This document shows positions 1-10,886 of a stretch of DNA of 64,000 nucleotides, one piece after another. The notes beneath the pieces were generated by a model. The model was not told where the DNA came from, did no database searches, and worked only from the letters and a program-made list of their open reading frames with translations. The DNA comes from Cranoglanis bouderius (taxonomy: Eukaryota; Chordata; Actinopteri; Siluriformes; Cranoglanididae). Each line of letters starts with the position of its first letter. Positions within the stretch are counted from its first letter, which is position 1. A program made the translations under genes and the position numbers. Location of the stretch: the NCBI GenBank assembly GCA_023630585.1, contig CM042536.1, forward strand, positions 23,618,904-23,682,903, in the 5' to 3' direction.

Positions 1-1115
1 GAAAACTTTGATATTCCAGATGGTTTTGTTTCACTGCTAAAGTGTTTTTTCATTGTCTGTTTTTAGCTATTTTTTTTTGCTAGCTAGCTAAATTGTCAGC
101 TAATTTACCAACACTTCTGAGGAAACTGTTGACATTCCAGATGGTTTTGTCTCGTTTCCACTTGTTTTCACTGTCACTGTGTTTTTACATTGTCTGTTTT
201 TATAATTTTTTGCTAGCTAGCTAAATTGTCAGGTAATTTACCAAAATATTGATATTTTTTTTGGTCTGTCTCTGTTATTGTGTTGTACATAGTATGACAG
301 ACTATTTAGCCAGCCTGGAAACAGCTATCAATGTATTTTTACATTGCCTGCTAGCTGGTTGCTTTTTCAGATAATTTACCAACACTTCTGAGGAAAGTGC
401 TGATATTCCAGGTTGTTTTTTTCTTGTTTCCACTGCCACTGTATTTTCATGTTTTCTGTTGACTTGGTTCCACTGTCATAGTGATTTTACATTGCCAAGA
501 TTGTCAAGATTTTCTCAGAAATAGCTGACAATTTAGCTAGCTAGCAAACAGCCACCAGTGTCTTTTCACATCAGCTGTATCAAAGACTTAACAGCTCTTT
601 GCTAGTTAACAAGCTAAATTTTCAGCTAATTTACCATTGCTTCTGAGGAAAATGTTGATATTCCAGATGGTTTGGTCTTGTTTCCTCTGTCATAGTTTTT
701 ACATTATCTGTATGAAAGACTTAACAGCTGTTCGCTAGCTAGCTAACCAAGATTTTCAGCACATTTGCCAACATTTCTGAGGAAAATGTTGATATTCCCA
801 GTGGTTTGGTCTTGTATCCACTATCTCTGTGTTTTTACATTGTCTGTTTTTACAGCTATTTGCTAGCTAACTAAATTTTCAGCTAATTTACATGGAAAAT
901 GTTGGTATTCCAGATGACCATGTCTTGTTTCTATATGTTTTTGTCTTGAATTTCAGCTCATTTACAACATTTAAACATTTCTGGGGTAATTATTAATTTT
1001 GTGGATGGTTTGCTCTTGTTTCTGGATACTTCTGTCTTGAATGTCAGCTAATTTACAGAAATTTATTTAACTGTGTTTTTAGATAGTTTGTTGTGTAGCT
1101 CTTTGCTAGCTAGCT
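1..1115. repeat. Degenerate tandem array, unit about 110-170 bp
   Basis: At least eight diverged units run through this stretch. Each has the same order of landmarks: a TAGC-rich run (GCTAGCTAGCTAA), TCAGCTAATTTACCAACA, TTCTGAGGAAA, TGTTGATATTCCAGATGG, TTTGTCTTGTTTCC and TTTTTACATTGTCTG. The landmark TAATTTACC or a variant recurs near 105, 230, 370, 628, 757, 872, 955 and 1048. Spacing is uneven, so the array has suffered internal deletions. It begins at or before the left edge. No coding frame is preserved. It is most likely an old minisatellite or satellite; its function is unknown. Confidence 0.75.
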
Positions 1116-1643
1116 AAACTGTGACCTTCAATCATTAACTAGCTTATGCTCTGAATCAGTGTTTCCTCGTTTCCTAGCAAATTACTGGCCGGAAAATCTG
1201 ATTTACGAATGTTCTTCCATCTCCTTTTTCCACAAATCTGCTAAATCCAGCAGTGTGACTGGAAAAGACCTTCTTCTAATGGTGATGAGTGTGTTTTAAA
1301 CTTCTTAATGGCGTGCCTTTGGCGTGAGACTTCATCCCGAGTCATGAGATCTGAGTTGTTGTATATGTTCGGACCACATAAACCTGTCAGGGGCGGTGAT
1401 GTTTAATGGGCGTGCGATAGTGAAAGAGATGGTGGGAGAAAGTTTGTGAGTGTGTGCGTGACACAGAGAGAGTGTGAAAGGGCGGGGGAGTGTGCAAAGA
1501 TGCGCAAGAATATTGTTACCATCTGGACGTCAGATGAAAATTGCTTAAAACTGCTATGTCATTATGGGATCTGTTGTACAATGTGATCTATGTGCTTTTA
1601 CAGTTTAAAAAGCTGTTGATATGTTAATGCACCAAATGTGTTA
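1116..1643. other. Gene-free spacer
   Basis: No coding frame or recognisable repeat is seen. There is a short GAGAGT-rich patch near 1430-1480. The stretch lies between the left-edge array and the TTAA-flanked MITE. Confidence 0.5.
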
Positions 1644-1647
1644 TTAA

Positions 1648-2255
1648 AGGAATACTCCAGGGTTTTTCAACCTAATCGTTATCCACTGCATGTGTAACAT
1701 ACGTGTGATTATCACAGACAAGAATTTCAACACGTTTTCCTGTCCTGAAAAAAAAGAATGTAAGACCATGTGTACTCCAAACTCACTTATAATGGAAGTC
1801 TAAGGGCAGTTGTCAAGCTTCGTGAAAGGATGTTAATTTAGGGAACACATATTTCTGTAAACATTTCATAAATTCTTCAGTCAAAGGTGTTTTTTGTTTT
1901 GTTTTGTTTTTTTAAAGCTCTAAATCTGTATAATGGATGCTTTTAGAGCTGGAACAACTTTTTTAGAGGGAGGAATCTGTCTTTGTTACCATGGCTCATA
2001 GATATACCAGAGATCCTTCCGGAAAATGTAAGTAACCGCAACTACAATAAATGTAGTTTTGAATGCGCTTTATATCATTGTAACAGCTGCCCTTAGACTT
2101 ATTATAAGCGATTTTGGAGTAAGCAGATTTTCTGTACTTTTCTCGCTGCAGGGAAACGTGTTCAAATTCTTCTCAGTGGTAGTCGCACGTACGATACATA
2201 AACGGTGGATAGAGATTATTCTGAAAAAAGTTTTGAAAAACGCTGAAGTGTTCCT
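1648..2255. mobile_element. TTAA-flanked MITE (non-autonomous DNA transposon)
   Basis: The left end reads AGGAATACTCCAGGGTTTTT and the right end, read on the other strand, is AGGAACACTTCAGCGTTTTT, so the two are near-perfect terminal inverted repeats. TTAA lies directly outside both ends (1644-1647 and 2256-2259), which fits a TTAA target-site duplication. Superfamilies with TTAA targets include piggyBac and Kolobok. The AGG start is not a typical piggyBac end, so I leave the family open. The interior of about 600 bp carries no transposase. The short frame 2059-2259 lies inside the right end and is not a gene. Confidence 0.8.
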
Positions 2256-2499
2256 TTAACCATGCACGACTTTAGATATCCGTTGTGAATTCTTACAAAT
2301 TCGCAAGCATAAGTGTGTGAAAGACCGACTCTCAACTGGCAGTGTCTTGTTACTTTGCCTTAAAAGTGCACACACTTTGACCTCAGCTGACCTAGGCTCC
2401 AACCTTACTAGGGGTCATTGCAACAGTCTAAAAGACCCTCTGTCCCCGAAGAAGAGTTGGAACTCATTCCGTCTCCTTTATGGTCACGACAAAAGAGCA

Positions 2500-3330
2500 T
2501 GACCCGTTCATTTTGATACACCCCGGCGCCCCTTCACCTTCTCCCGATGACCGCAAAATGCGGCGTAATTGTCCTTCCAGCCCGGTTTTAGCCACAAAAT
2601 TGTCCCTGTAAGCTTAGCCTTTGACACTGCTGGGTAATTAGCCCTGATTGTGCCACAGCCGGAGTAAGAGTGCCACAGGGCAATTGGGCAGTCCGGAGTC
2701 TGGATCTGTTTAAACGCCAGTACCTCAAATATCTCACGAATAAGTTTTTGCAGCTTTCAGAAAAGCCTGCAAAGGTGAACGTGGCCGTGTTTCTCTCTCG
2801 CTTGACTTGCTTTTCTTGATTCTGTTTGTTTCATTTTTTTCCCCCTCCCGTCTGGTTTCTCACCCATTCGCCCAGATGAACGATGTTATTACCCTTTTTC
2901 TCTTTATCAGATCATCTCCCACTAGATCCTTTTATTCTTTTTTTTCTCCCCCTTTTTTGAAAGTGAAGTACGTTAAATAGGTTTATCGCACACCAGCTTT
3001 TTTTGGGGCTGGAAGTAGTTGTTTAATACAATAAGCCGTATTCTTCTGCAATTGCCAGGTCAGATGCATTAATCATGGTGCAGTCGGGCCCTTTGAAGGG
3101 CTCGGCCAGGACATGGAAACTCTTTGAATGCCGTTTGTTCATCCAGACGCACTAATGGCTGCCCTTTTTTCCCCTCTACCCTGAGCTTAATTTGAACAAA
3201 TGAGACGTGAGCTTGAGTACACAAGCTATACGCTGTCCAGGCTGTCAGGGTCTAATGACCTGAGGATTCATCTGGAAAGGTAGAGACGCTGGATGGGAGG
3301 ATGAGTTTTGCTTAGTCATGATTGGAACAT
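2500..3330. other. Low-repeat, GC-richer stretch; possible conserved non-coding DNA
   Basis: This stretch differs from its AT-rich surroundings: balanced composition, few repeats, and homeodomain-like sites such as GGTAATTAGCCC near 2633 and CAATTGGGCAG near 2682. A second patch at 3055-3190 is similar. It has no long open frame. Vertebrate conserved non-coding elements often look like this, but only a cross-species alignment would show it. This is inference. Confidence 0.25.
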
Positions 3331-4013
3331 GCTAAATTGTGCATTCAGGTGGCCCAAACAGCCTGTTTGTTGAGAGGAACGGTGTGAAAAGTTACGTGCT
3401 GCACCTTAAAATGTTTTCATCATGATGTAGACCATGATAGCATAACATCTTTCCATACTGATGTCAATATTATCATATTTTTAATAGGGATACTTTTTAT
3501 ATAGACTGTTTATTAATAAAGCTCCATCTCCTGTCCTTTTTTTCTGTCAAGGATTCTGTGGCTGTTCAGACGAATCCTCTGGAGTGAAACTGTATCTCCT
3601 CCGTTGCCCCTCTCCCCCTTTAATTTATTCCCATTTAAGGACTCGCTCACCCAAGTGTTCCCTTTCTGTCATTCCCTCCTGAAATGCGTTTAATCACGGG
3701 CTGTACTTGGTTATCATAGCGAGAGGCAAAGCAACTTCGATGAAGCTGCTAAAACTGTTTGTTCAGGATGGCGTTCAAGGACTCATGCGTTACACAAACC
3801 GAATCTCTCACTGGATATGTGTAGAGACGAGAGATTTGGGATTTTGTAGTAGTAAATTCCTTTCCTCCCCGTCGCATCTTGCGAAATACAGCTGCGTGTT
3901 TGCTTTTTATTCATTTCAGCACTTTTAGTCATCCTTCAAATGCAGTTTTTGTGGTGCAGAGCAATCAAGCGATTAAAAATTGCACATTGATGTTATAAAA
4001 ACATTGATTATTC

Positions 4014-4560
4014 ACCACAGAGCTGCTGAGTTCTGGATTGTGTTTGGTCAGAAGGTGTTGATTCATTTTCTATAACAGCAGCTAAGTTCTAAAACTTTAT
4101 CATTCTATAGTAACAACTCATTCACTGGGACGTACTGTATACGGTGGATGCTCCACATAAAAAAGGTGTTTAATTGTAAATTGTGTAATATCATGAAGGA
4201 AGGAGTCGTTTATGGAAGGAGTCTCCAGTGTCAGCGCTTTGTAACAGTCAGAGGTAAAGCTGTAACGGTTAAGTTTTCCGGCATCTTCAGGACAGAGGAC
4301 TTTACGCTTTGCGGTTTCTCAGTAACATGAGAAGTTGTGTGTATTTTGAAATTTTTAAAATCTTAACAGGAACTAAGTTGTTTCACGGACATATCGCAAC
4401 ATTAAACGTAACTGTAACCAGATAAAAAGTATGCCGTTTCTTTCTAATAATAAATAATTCTAATAAGGAAACTGAAACTGATAATTGTTGGCAAATTGCT
4501 GTGATATAAGAGGAATAAAACGCTTCGGTACATGCAGTTATAGGTAAATTATCATATTAT
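4014..4560 (+). repeat. Dispersed repeat R1, copy 1
   Basis: This is a copy of the recurrent repeat R1. Landmarks in order: a head with GGTCAGAAGGTGTTGATT and TTCTATAACAGCAGCT, TATAGTAACAACTCATTCAC, TTATGGAAGGAGTCTCCAG (about 4211), AACAGTCAGAGGTAAAGCTG, TCTTCAGGACAGAGGACTTT, and a tail with ATAAGAGGAATAAAACGCTT. The same order recurs at many other places in the window. No coding potential is seen. Confidence 0.7.
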
Positions 4561-4884
4561 CATCCACGTCCCTTTGCTGCAATTACAATTAAACATTGGG
4601 AGGCGGAGCCAAGGAGGCCTACTGATAACAAAGAGATTAGAGTGATAATGTTTTTGGTGTTGTCTGATAAAGTCACATTCACTTATGGCTAGATTTTATA
4701 TTTTAGAGTTAATTTAAGCACAAAAAAAGTTATAAAAATATATAGGGTGTTACAAAAATTACACACAGGCAGTGCATGTATATAGTGTATACAATATGTC
4801 CTATATTTCTGTTAGTCACATGACAAACCACAAGACAACATTTGCATGTGTTGGTATGTATGTAAGCTCTCCTCCTACACTGTT

Positions 4885-4888
<4 letters not shown>

Positions 4889-4938
<50 letters not shown>

Positions 4939-4970
4939 GTGCATTTTGGCTTCTTTCTACTCCTGTGTTG

Positions 4971-5030
<60 letters not shown>

Positions 5031-5195
5031 TCTGCAACAGAGGATGTGGCAGTGAGAGGAAATGGCCAGATACACACACTGGCCAGGCATCCGCGCGGTG
5101 TGGAATGCAAACAGCGGCCGCTGCATTTGAGTGGCAAAAATAAAAGGCCGAACTCCAAACTGCTGAGTTGTAGTGCAAACACTCAACCTGAGGAA

Positions 5196-5260
<65 letters not shown>
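4889..5260. repeat. Three (TG)n microsatellite tracts
   Basis: Long TG runs lie at about 4889-4937, 4972-5029 and 5198-5260, separated by short unique DNA. Open frames here encode only Cys-Val or Thr-His repeats and are microsatellite artefacts. Confidence 0.97.
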
Positions 5261-5261
<1 letters not shown>

Positions 5262-6430
5262 GGTGTGGAGTAACACTGCTGGCTGCTTCATCAGTTTGGC
5301 CTGGATTTAGCTGCATCACTTATATAAATGGGCCGATTGAGGCACATGCAAGAAAATATCCAAGATTTAACATTTAAACATTTACATTTTAACATTTGAA
5401 TGCTTGAACCACCGAAAAAATATGTCCATGAAATAACTAAAAACAGTCTAGGAATATTTCTACACCTTTACACCAAAAATACCAGGATATAGTATTTTAA
5501 AAAACCATACTTATGCCATGTCAAGAAGATAGCCGACTAGTTAACTAGCTAATATGAGTCATACACAAGCATTTTTATATTTAATTTAATCAATTCTGTC
5601 AAAATATAACTCCAAGATTTAGTTCATGACTAGCATTAGCTATGTTTGCTAGCCTGCTAGTTAACTACTAGCAAGCTAGCTTGCATTTACTTTGCATTGT
5701 CTTACTTTGCATTGTCATATTCATAGCAAATTATTTATCGGTACCAAAATGTGTCACGATATATCAACAAAGTTGCTAATCAGTGAGAGTAGGTAAATAA
5801 GCAATAGCTAGGTTAGCTTGCTGGATAGTTAACTAGCTAAGTTAGCTTGCATTTACCACACGTCAACACGTCAATATCTGAGTCTCAGTTTTTCTCAGTT
5901 ATGCATCAGTATCCCATCATGTCACAATGCAACAACCACAACTGTGTTTATCACTAATGTTATGTAATCTAACATTACTGAGGTTAGCTATTAGTCTAGC
6001 TAACTGCTAGGAAACTAGCTTGTCTTTATAGGTTGACACAAGTGGAATTTCGGTTGTTTGGCATCATCATTTTCTCAGTGATTTATTTAACATCAGCCAA
6101 AATCTACTGTAACATCCAAGACAAAATGTTCAAGCCTTTGATAATTTTTGTGACATCACAAACTGAGTTTATACATAGCTCCGCCTCCAAATATACACAT
6201 TTTCTGAGTTAGTCTCGATGAATTTAGCTCCGTAGGGAAAATTTAACTCAATTTAAACCAATCTATGTAATCAGAATAAACCATAACATTTTTAAGTGCT
6301 TTAATAAACACAGTTAATGACTGATTATCTTTACTGTCTATTCACCGACATGATGAATACGCATCTTCCATGCACTATCGTAGCAAAAAAAAGAAGCAGA
6401 ACAGGAAAAGAGGAGAGCTCTTTTTTTTTA
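5261..6430. other. AT-rich gene-free DNA with TAGC-rich patches
   Basis: No gene is seen. Words such as AGTTAACTAGCTAA and GCTAGCTTGCATTTAC recur at about 5533, 5660 and 5826, suggesting an old diverged local repeat. It resembles the left-edge array only in its TAGC words. Confidence 0.4.
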
Positions 6431-7140
6431 ACGCTAAATCGTGTTCCTGGCAGCGTTCACCGCCGCTGAAACTCTGCAGCGACTCGAATCTGACAGTAAT
6501 GAGATCCTGCTTTCTCCCTGAGAGGGATTATTAAATTATACGCTCGGATTTCACGCTAGCGGACATGCCACGATTAGCCGAGAATTTTGCACCACGAGCA
6601 CTTCAGCGTGTAGTGGAATTGACACTTTAGACGTCTGGACGAGGTCAGAATACGGACCCTCGTAAACTGAGGAAGTGCACAAAAGAGAGGGGAGTTATAA
6701 ACTTGACACGCTGGCTAAAACTCTCTCTGAGTGAAGACTGACGTTGATGAAGCAGTGCAAGCACCGATACAGTAAATATATTACTCAGTACTCGTACATG
6801 TGCAGGCTAGAGTTCACACCCTCCGATGAAAGCGTGTCTGGCAGCGATCAGGCTCGAGCCAGGTGCGTTTTATTGCTCGGCTGATTTAGGACGGCCGAAC
6901 CCTCTCTGAGACACCTCATCTTTTCTGACAGGTAGAGCTGGCACATGAAACACCTCTAATGGCAGTGGCTGAGCGAGGTGCAATGAAAGAATGCAGACCT
7001 TGCTCTTTTTCCATCATTTATAGTCTGTAGGTGATGACCAGACATCCTGGTTTAGAGGTGTATGCAGAACGGTTTTAAATCCCACTCCTGCCTGCTCCCG
7101 AGGGAATTCTTACCAATCCCAAAACACATCATAGCAGTTT
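6431..7140. other. Low-repeat stretch, possible conserved non-coding DNA
   Basis: Balanced base composition, no repeats and no long frames. Features such as GGGATTATTAAATTATACGC near 6524 look like regulatory DNA. This is a weak inference from composition only. Confidence 0.2.
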
Positions 7141-7870
7141 GAATATTTAACCATTTGAGTATAATTGGGTAGCGTAAGTGCAAACTCATCGCTCCAGAGT
7201 CTCCTGAGCTCGTGTTATTCTGTGTGGAGTTTCATATGTTCTCCACATGTCCATGTGGGTTTCCTCCAGTCGGAAAATTGGCTATGCAAAATTTACCTTA
7301 GGTGTGGACAAGTGTGTGAATGTTGTTTATGGTGCCTGGCAATGAACTGGCATCCAATCCAGCGTGTAGTCCCACCTCACATACTGTGCTCCTGGGATCC
7401 ACCGCCACCCAGACCAGGATAAAGTGCTTACTGATGATGATTGTGAGAATTTGAGTATAAGCTATCTGAATATTGTCCTTTTAAGTATTTGAGTGTAAAC
7501 AATTAGAGTATTGAGTATTTGAGTTTGTGACCATTTGAGTATTTGCCCATCTGATATTTTGAGTATAAGCAACCCAAGTATTTTGATATTTGAGTATTTG
7601 ACCATCTAACTTTTTATGTTGAAGCAATTTGTCTATTTGCATATTGACTGTTTGGGTATAAGCAATTTAATTATTGAGTATTTGGGTATCTGAACGTCTG
7701 AAAATTTGTCCATTTGAGAATTAGCAGGTAGAGTACTTAAGTATGTGACCATTTGACTATTTGAGTGTAAGCATTTTGAGTGTTTGAGTATTTGATCATA
7801 TTTGTATTCAATATTTCAGTATAAGCATTTTTGATCATTTCAGTAATTTGCCTCTTAACCTTCTGAACTT
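7141..7870. repeat. Degenerate minisatellite built on TTGAGTATTTG
   Basis: The words TTGAGTATTTG, GAGTATAAGCAATT and GACCATTTGAG recur many times between 7440 and 7870 with irregular spacing of about 20-45 bp. The same words (ACCATTTGAGTATAATTG) occur at 7150-7168 to the left of a SINE. The array was therefore split by the SINE insertion. Confidence 0.75.
7167..7436 (+). mobile_element. SINE (tailed, Mermaid-like fish type)
   Basis: The sequence follows the layout of a common fish SINE: GGGTAGCGTAAGTGC head, GTGTGGAGTTTCATATGTTC, GTCCATGTGGGTTTCCTCC, ATTGGCTATGCAAAATTTAC, a body ending in GAACTGGCATCCAATCCAGC, and a tail with CCAGGATAAAGTGCTTACTG followed by short GATGAT repeats. I recognise the family from memory of fish repeats. 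The short open frame through it is not a gene. The insertion sits in a minisatellite. Confidence 0.75.
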
Positions 7871-9439
7871 CAACGAACCGTGAGTGGTTCCACACGTTCA
7901 GACCTCACCTTAAACATTTTTACATTGTTTTGCATCTAGACACATATATTATGTTCCTTTCCAAACTTAAAGTCTAATCCAGTCACTATGTGACTAATAA
8001 TCATATCCCATGAGCTTTTATATATGATTTCCCAGCTCTACCAATAGTGGAGTGGCAAAAGTGGCCAACGCTCTCACCCTCATTTGCATCCTGAGCCCTG
8101 ATACCAGGCTTCGTTCCCATATTTGTCACGATCATGCGGCGGTCCCGCATTCCTGTTTTTTCTACCAGGTTTGAGCCGGAGGGCGGAGGGAAGTGCCGGA
8201 GTGGAACTGGCCAAGCGAGGCTTTAATCAGTGCAGAGGCCATCACAGACACTCTCTCTGGAGCTCTTCATGATCAGGGCCGCCTGGTTCGACCCCACGGG
8301 CACCGACACACTCGCATGAGAAAAGCTCTGATACACGAGGAGAACTGAGGTGCTTCTAAAACACTACCAGGTGCACAACCATTGCAGAGAATGAAAGAAT
8401 GAAACACTGTTCCTGAGCTTTAAGGCTGGACTGAACTGGAACGTTTGATCTGGAATTCTGGTGGAAACTTCTCGAGTCCTGCACTGCTGATTTTTTGAAG
8501 CTTTGCACACTTCACGGAGTTGACTCTCAACATTTTTGTGAATGATGGAGAGCCAAGAAGCCTCGGGCGGCATGTAACTTGCATTGTTGGCAGTGTAATG
8601 ACCTAAATCTAGTAGCACAACACCAGCTAAGCTTTTAAAAGTATGATAACTTTATTTCAAGGATTCAAGGAAGTTTATTGTAATTCCAAAACATGGGCTA
8701 CATGAAAGGAACAAAACTAAGTACTGAGGTCCCGGTAACAACATCAAAGAATAAAAACACTAAAATATAAAATTGAGCGGAGCAGTAAAATTAAACAGAG
8801 CAAGAAATGGGTACTATAAAGGTATTTATATTTATCCTGACTCACACAAATCCTAATCTCACCCCTCACCTTAACCATTCATAACTAAATAAATCATTAA
8901 TAAAAACTGTCAGATCACAAATTATAAAAATGTATGACACTGCTAGACCATAATCGAAATTTGACCAGTATCGATATTTCCTTTGTGTTATTAATGTTAT
9001 TTCTAAAAATTTCAATATTTTTCTTAGTTTTAACATAACTCCATTCTGGTTAGCTTCATGCTCCAACCAGAGTTAGCCTAGGGACAGAAAGGATTATGAT
9101 TGGTTCTTGCACAGAAAACAGACAAAACAGAATGGAGGCAGAATGGAGGCTGCCCTCAAAGTGAAACAAACCTAATTTAATTAACTTTAATTGTATTTAT
9201 TTATTATTCCTCGTGACATTTAAAAAAAAAAAAAAACATTTATAAACAAATTTCCCCTAATTATTGTCACATGAACCTAAGAATGTGAATTTCATGAGAC
9301 AATCAGCAGGTAATTGTCCTGCCTGCAGGAATTTCTTGCCTCATAAACCTCATTTGTGTTCTGCAGACGCTGCTCACGTCATGAACTTTGAACTCTTCAG
9401 CAGCATGAGAGTTTAGCTTACAGGAGGTCCTGAGGGGGA

Positions 9440-9443
<4 letters not shown>
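7871..9443. other. Gene-free region with a possible retroelement remnant
   Basis: No gene is supported. The patch 8100-8350 is GC-richer and unique. Around 8655-8770 the words AGGAAGTTTATTGTAATTCC and GGAACAAAACTAAGTACTGA resemble the 3' end of a fish retroelement, but I cannot place it. The rest is AT-rich and featureless. Confidence 0.35.

Positions 9444-9495
<52 letters not shown>
9444..9495. repeat. (GA)n microsatellite
   Basis: A run of about 26 uninterrupted GA units. The open frame on the other strand encodes only Leu-Ser repeats here. Confidence 0.95.
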
Positions 9496-9498
<3 letters not shown>

Positions 9499-9553
9499 CA
9501 AAATGACCTGTACAGTCCCAGCAGACCTAAACACAAACTAATCTGCAACTAAT

Positions 9554-9642
9554 CATGCCAGATCCGAATCCTATCCCGGGAACACTGGGTGTGAGGCAGG
9601 ATTACACCCTGGATGGGATGCCAGTCCATCGCACCATGCAAC
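9554..9642 (-). mobile_element. SINE tail fragment
   Basis: On the - strand this matches the body and tail of the SINE at 7167: GATGGACTGGCATCCCATCC, GTGTAATCCTGCCTCACACC, and AGTGTTCCCGGGATAGGATT. Only the 3' part is present. Confidence 0.65.
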
Positions 9643-9944
9643 TGTTTTTATTTTTCTAAATTATCTAATCTAACTTATTCTTAACCTCAAAACAGAATGC
9701 TCGTATTGACTGAAAGCAGTAATGACTATAGATGTAGAAGTCTATAACTCGTACCAGAGCACACTGAGTCAATATCAAGTGTTGGTGATTAGTAGTTGAT
9801 GGGAATTCCGGCTCTTTTCAGTGAGTCAGATCATTTGGCTCGGTTCACCAATAAGATTCGGCTCTCAAACGGTTCATTTTGTACTAAATCTGATAATAAA
9901 ATATTGTAATCGTTGGTCATTGATTATATAAGAGTATTAACACA

Positions 9945-10082
9945 CTTTAGGACATGCTGTTACAGGAAAACAGGAAACTTTGGGGTGGTAACAGTAACTC
10001 TGCTTCATCACACCACCCCTAGTTGTTAATCATTTTACTATAACAGCACAGCACTGAGTGTTTTATTCCTTACATAAACATG
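9945..10082 (+). repeat. Dispersed repeat R1, partial copy (tail only)
   Basis: The R1 tail module is present: ACATGCTGTTACAGGAAAAC, GGTGGTAACAGTAACTCTGC, TTCATCACACCACCCC and ACTATAACAGCACAGCACTG, followed by GAGTGTTTTATTCCTTA. The head and middle are missing. Confidence 0.65.
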
Positions 10083-10884
10083 GCTGCTGAGGACACTCTG
10101 CAATTTTAAGATTATTAGATTCACGCTAACGAACAGCTCATGTGTTGGAAAAAGTTTTTCACCTCACCCAAAAGTGTTTTGATCAAATTACACTGAAGGC
10201 ATTGACTACATCTATAAAAATAAATAAATAAATAAATAAAAAAGAATTCAGCCAGCTCTCAAGGTTCACCTAAAAGAGCCGAATCAAGAGTCTAATCAAA
10301 GAGTTGAATCAAAGAGTCGACCTTTTCATGAAGGACACGTCACTTGGTCATAAGATAAAAAGAATTTCTCAGCTAAACAGTTTTAAAGGAACAGTTTGAA
10401 TAAAACTGAATAAACAGTTTTTTTTTATTCAGTTTGAATAAAAAAAAAATCTATAATTTTTTAAAATTTTGACACGATTTTATGATGTCCAAATGATGTT
10501 ACTGAGCTAAATGACAGCTTTTAGGCGGGTGTGTGAATTCGTGTGTGTCTGTGTGTGTGAGAGAGAGCAATTTAGGCATGCAGTTTGCATGATGCTAAAA
10601 TGGGTAGCAATAAGCTTTCCTGATTTGTTAGCAAAATTAGCCTCGTAGCTCCAGTGCAAAACTAAGGAACCTAAACAGGCACTAAACAGACGTCATGGCT
10701 GATGGAGAAGAATTGTGGAAAAAATGGGACACTGTGTCCAAAGATTTTGTTTAAATAATGCATTCTTGAATAAAAAGGAGTGATGTGACTATCGTTTTAT
10801 TTATAATAAATTTATAATATCCAGTGAAATGACTCAGCCTTTTGGACATGGCTGATGTGCTGATGGGGTTTGATGTCTGAGGTT
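10083..10884. other. Gene-free AT-rich spacer
   Basis: Contains an (AAAT)n tract near 10220-10245 and A/T runs. No coding sequence or recognised repeat is seen. Confidence 0.4.
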
Positions 10885-10886
10885 TA

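Noticed and set aside
1..1115. Possible CRISPR-like array
   Set aside because: Repeat units are long, diverged and unevenly spaced, with no distinct spacers, and the DNA is vertebrate.
4730..5319. Several overlapping frames of 69-150 residues on both strands
   Set aside because: They are translations of TG/AC microsatellites (Cys-Val and Thr-His repeats) without any domain.
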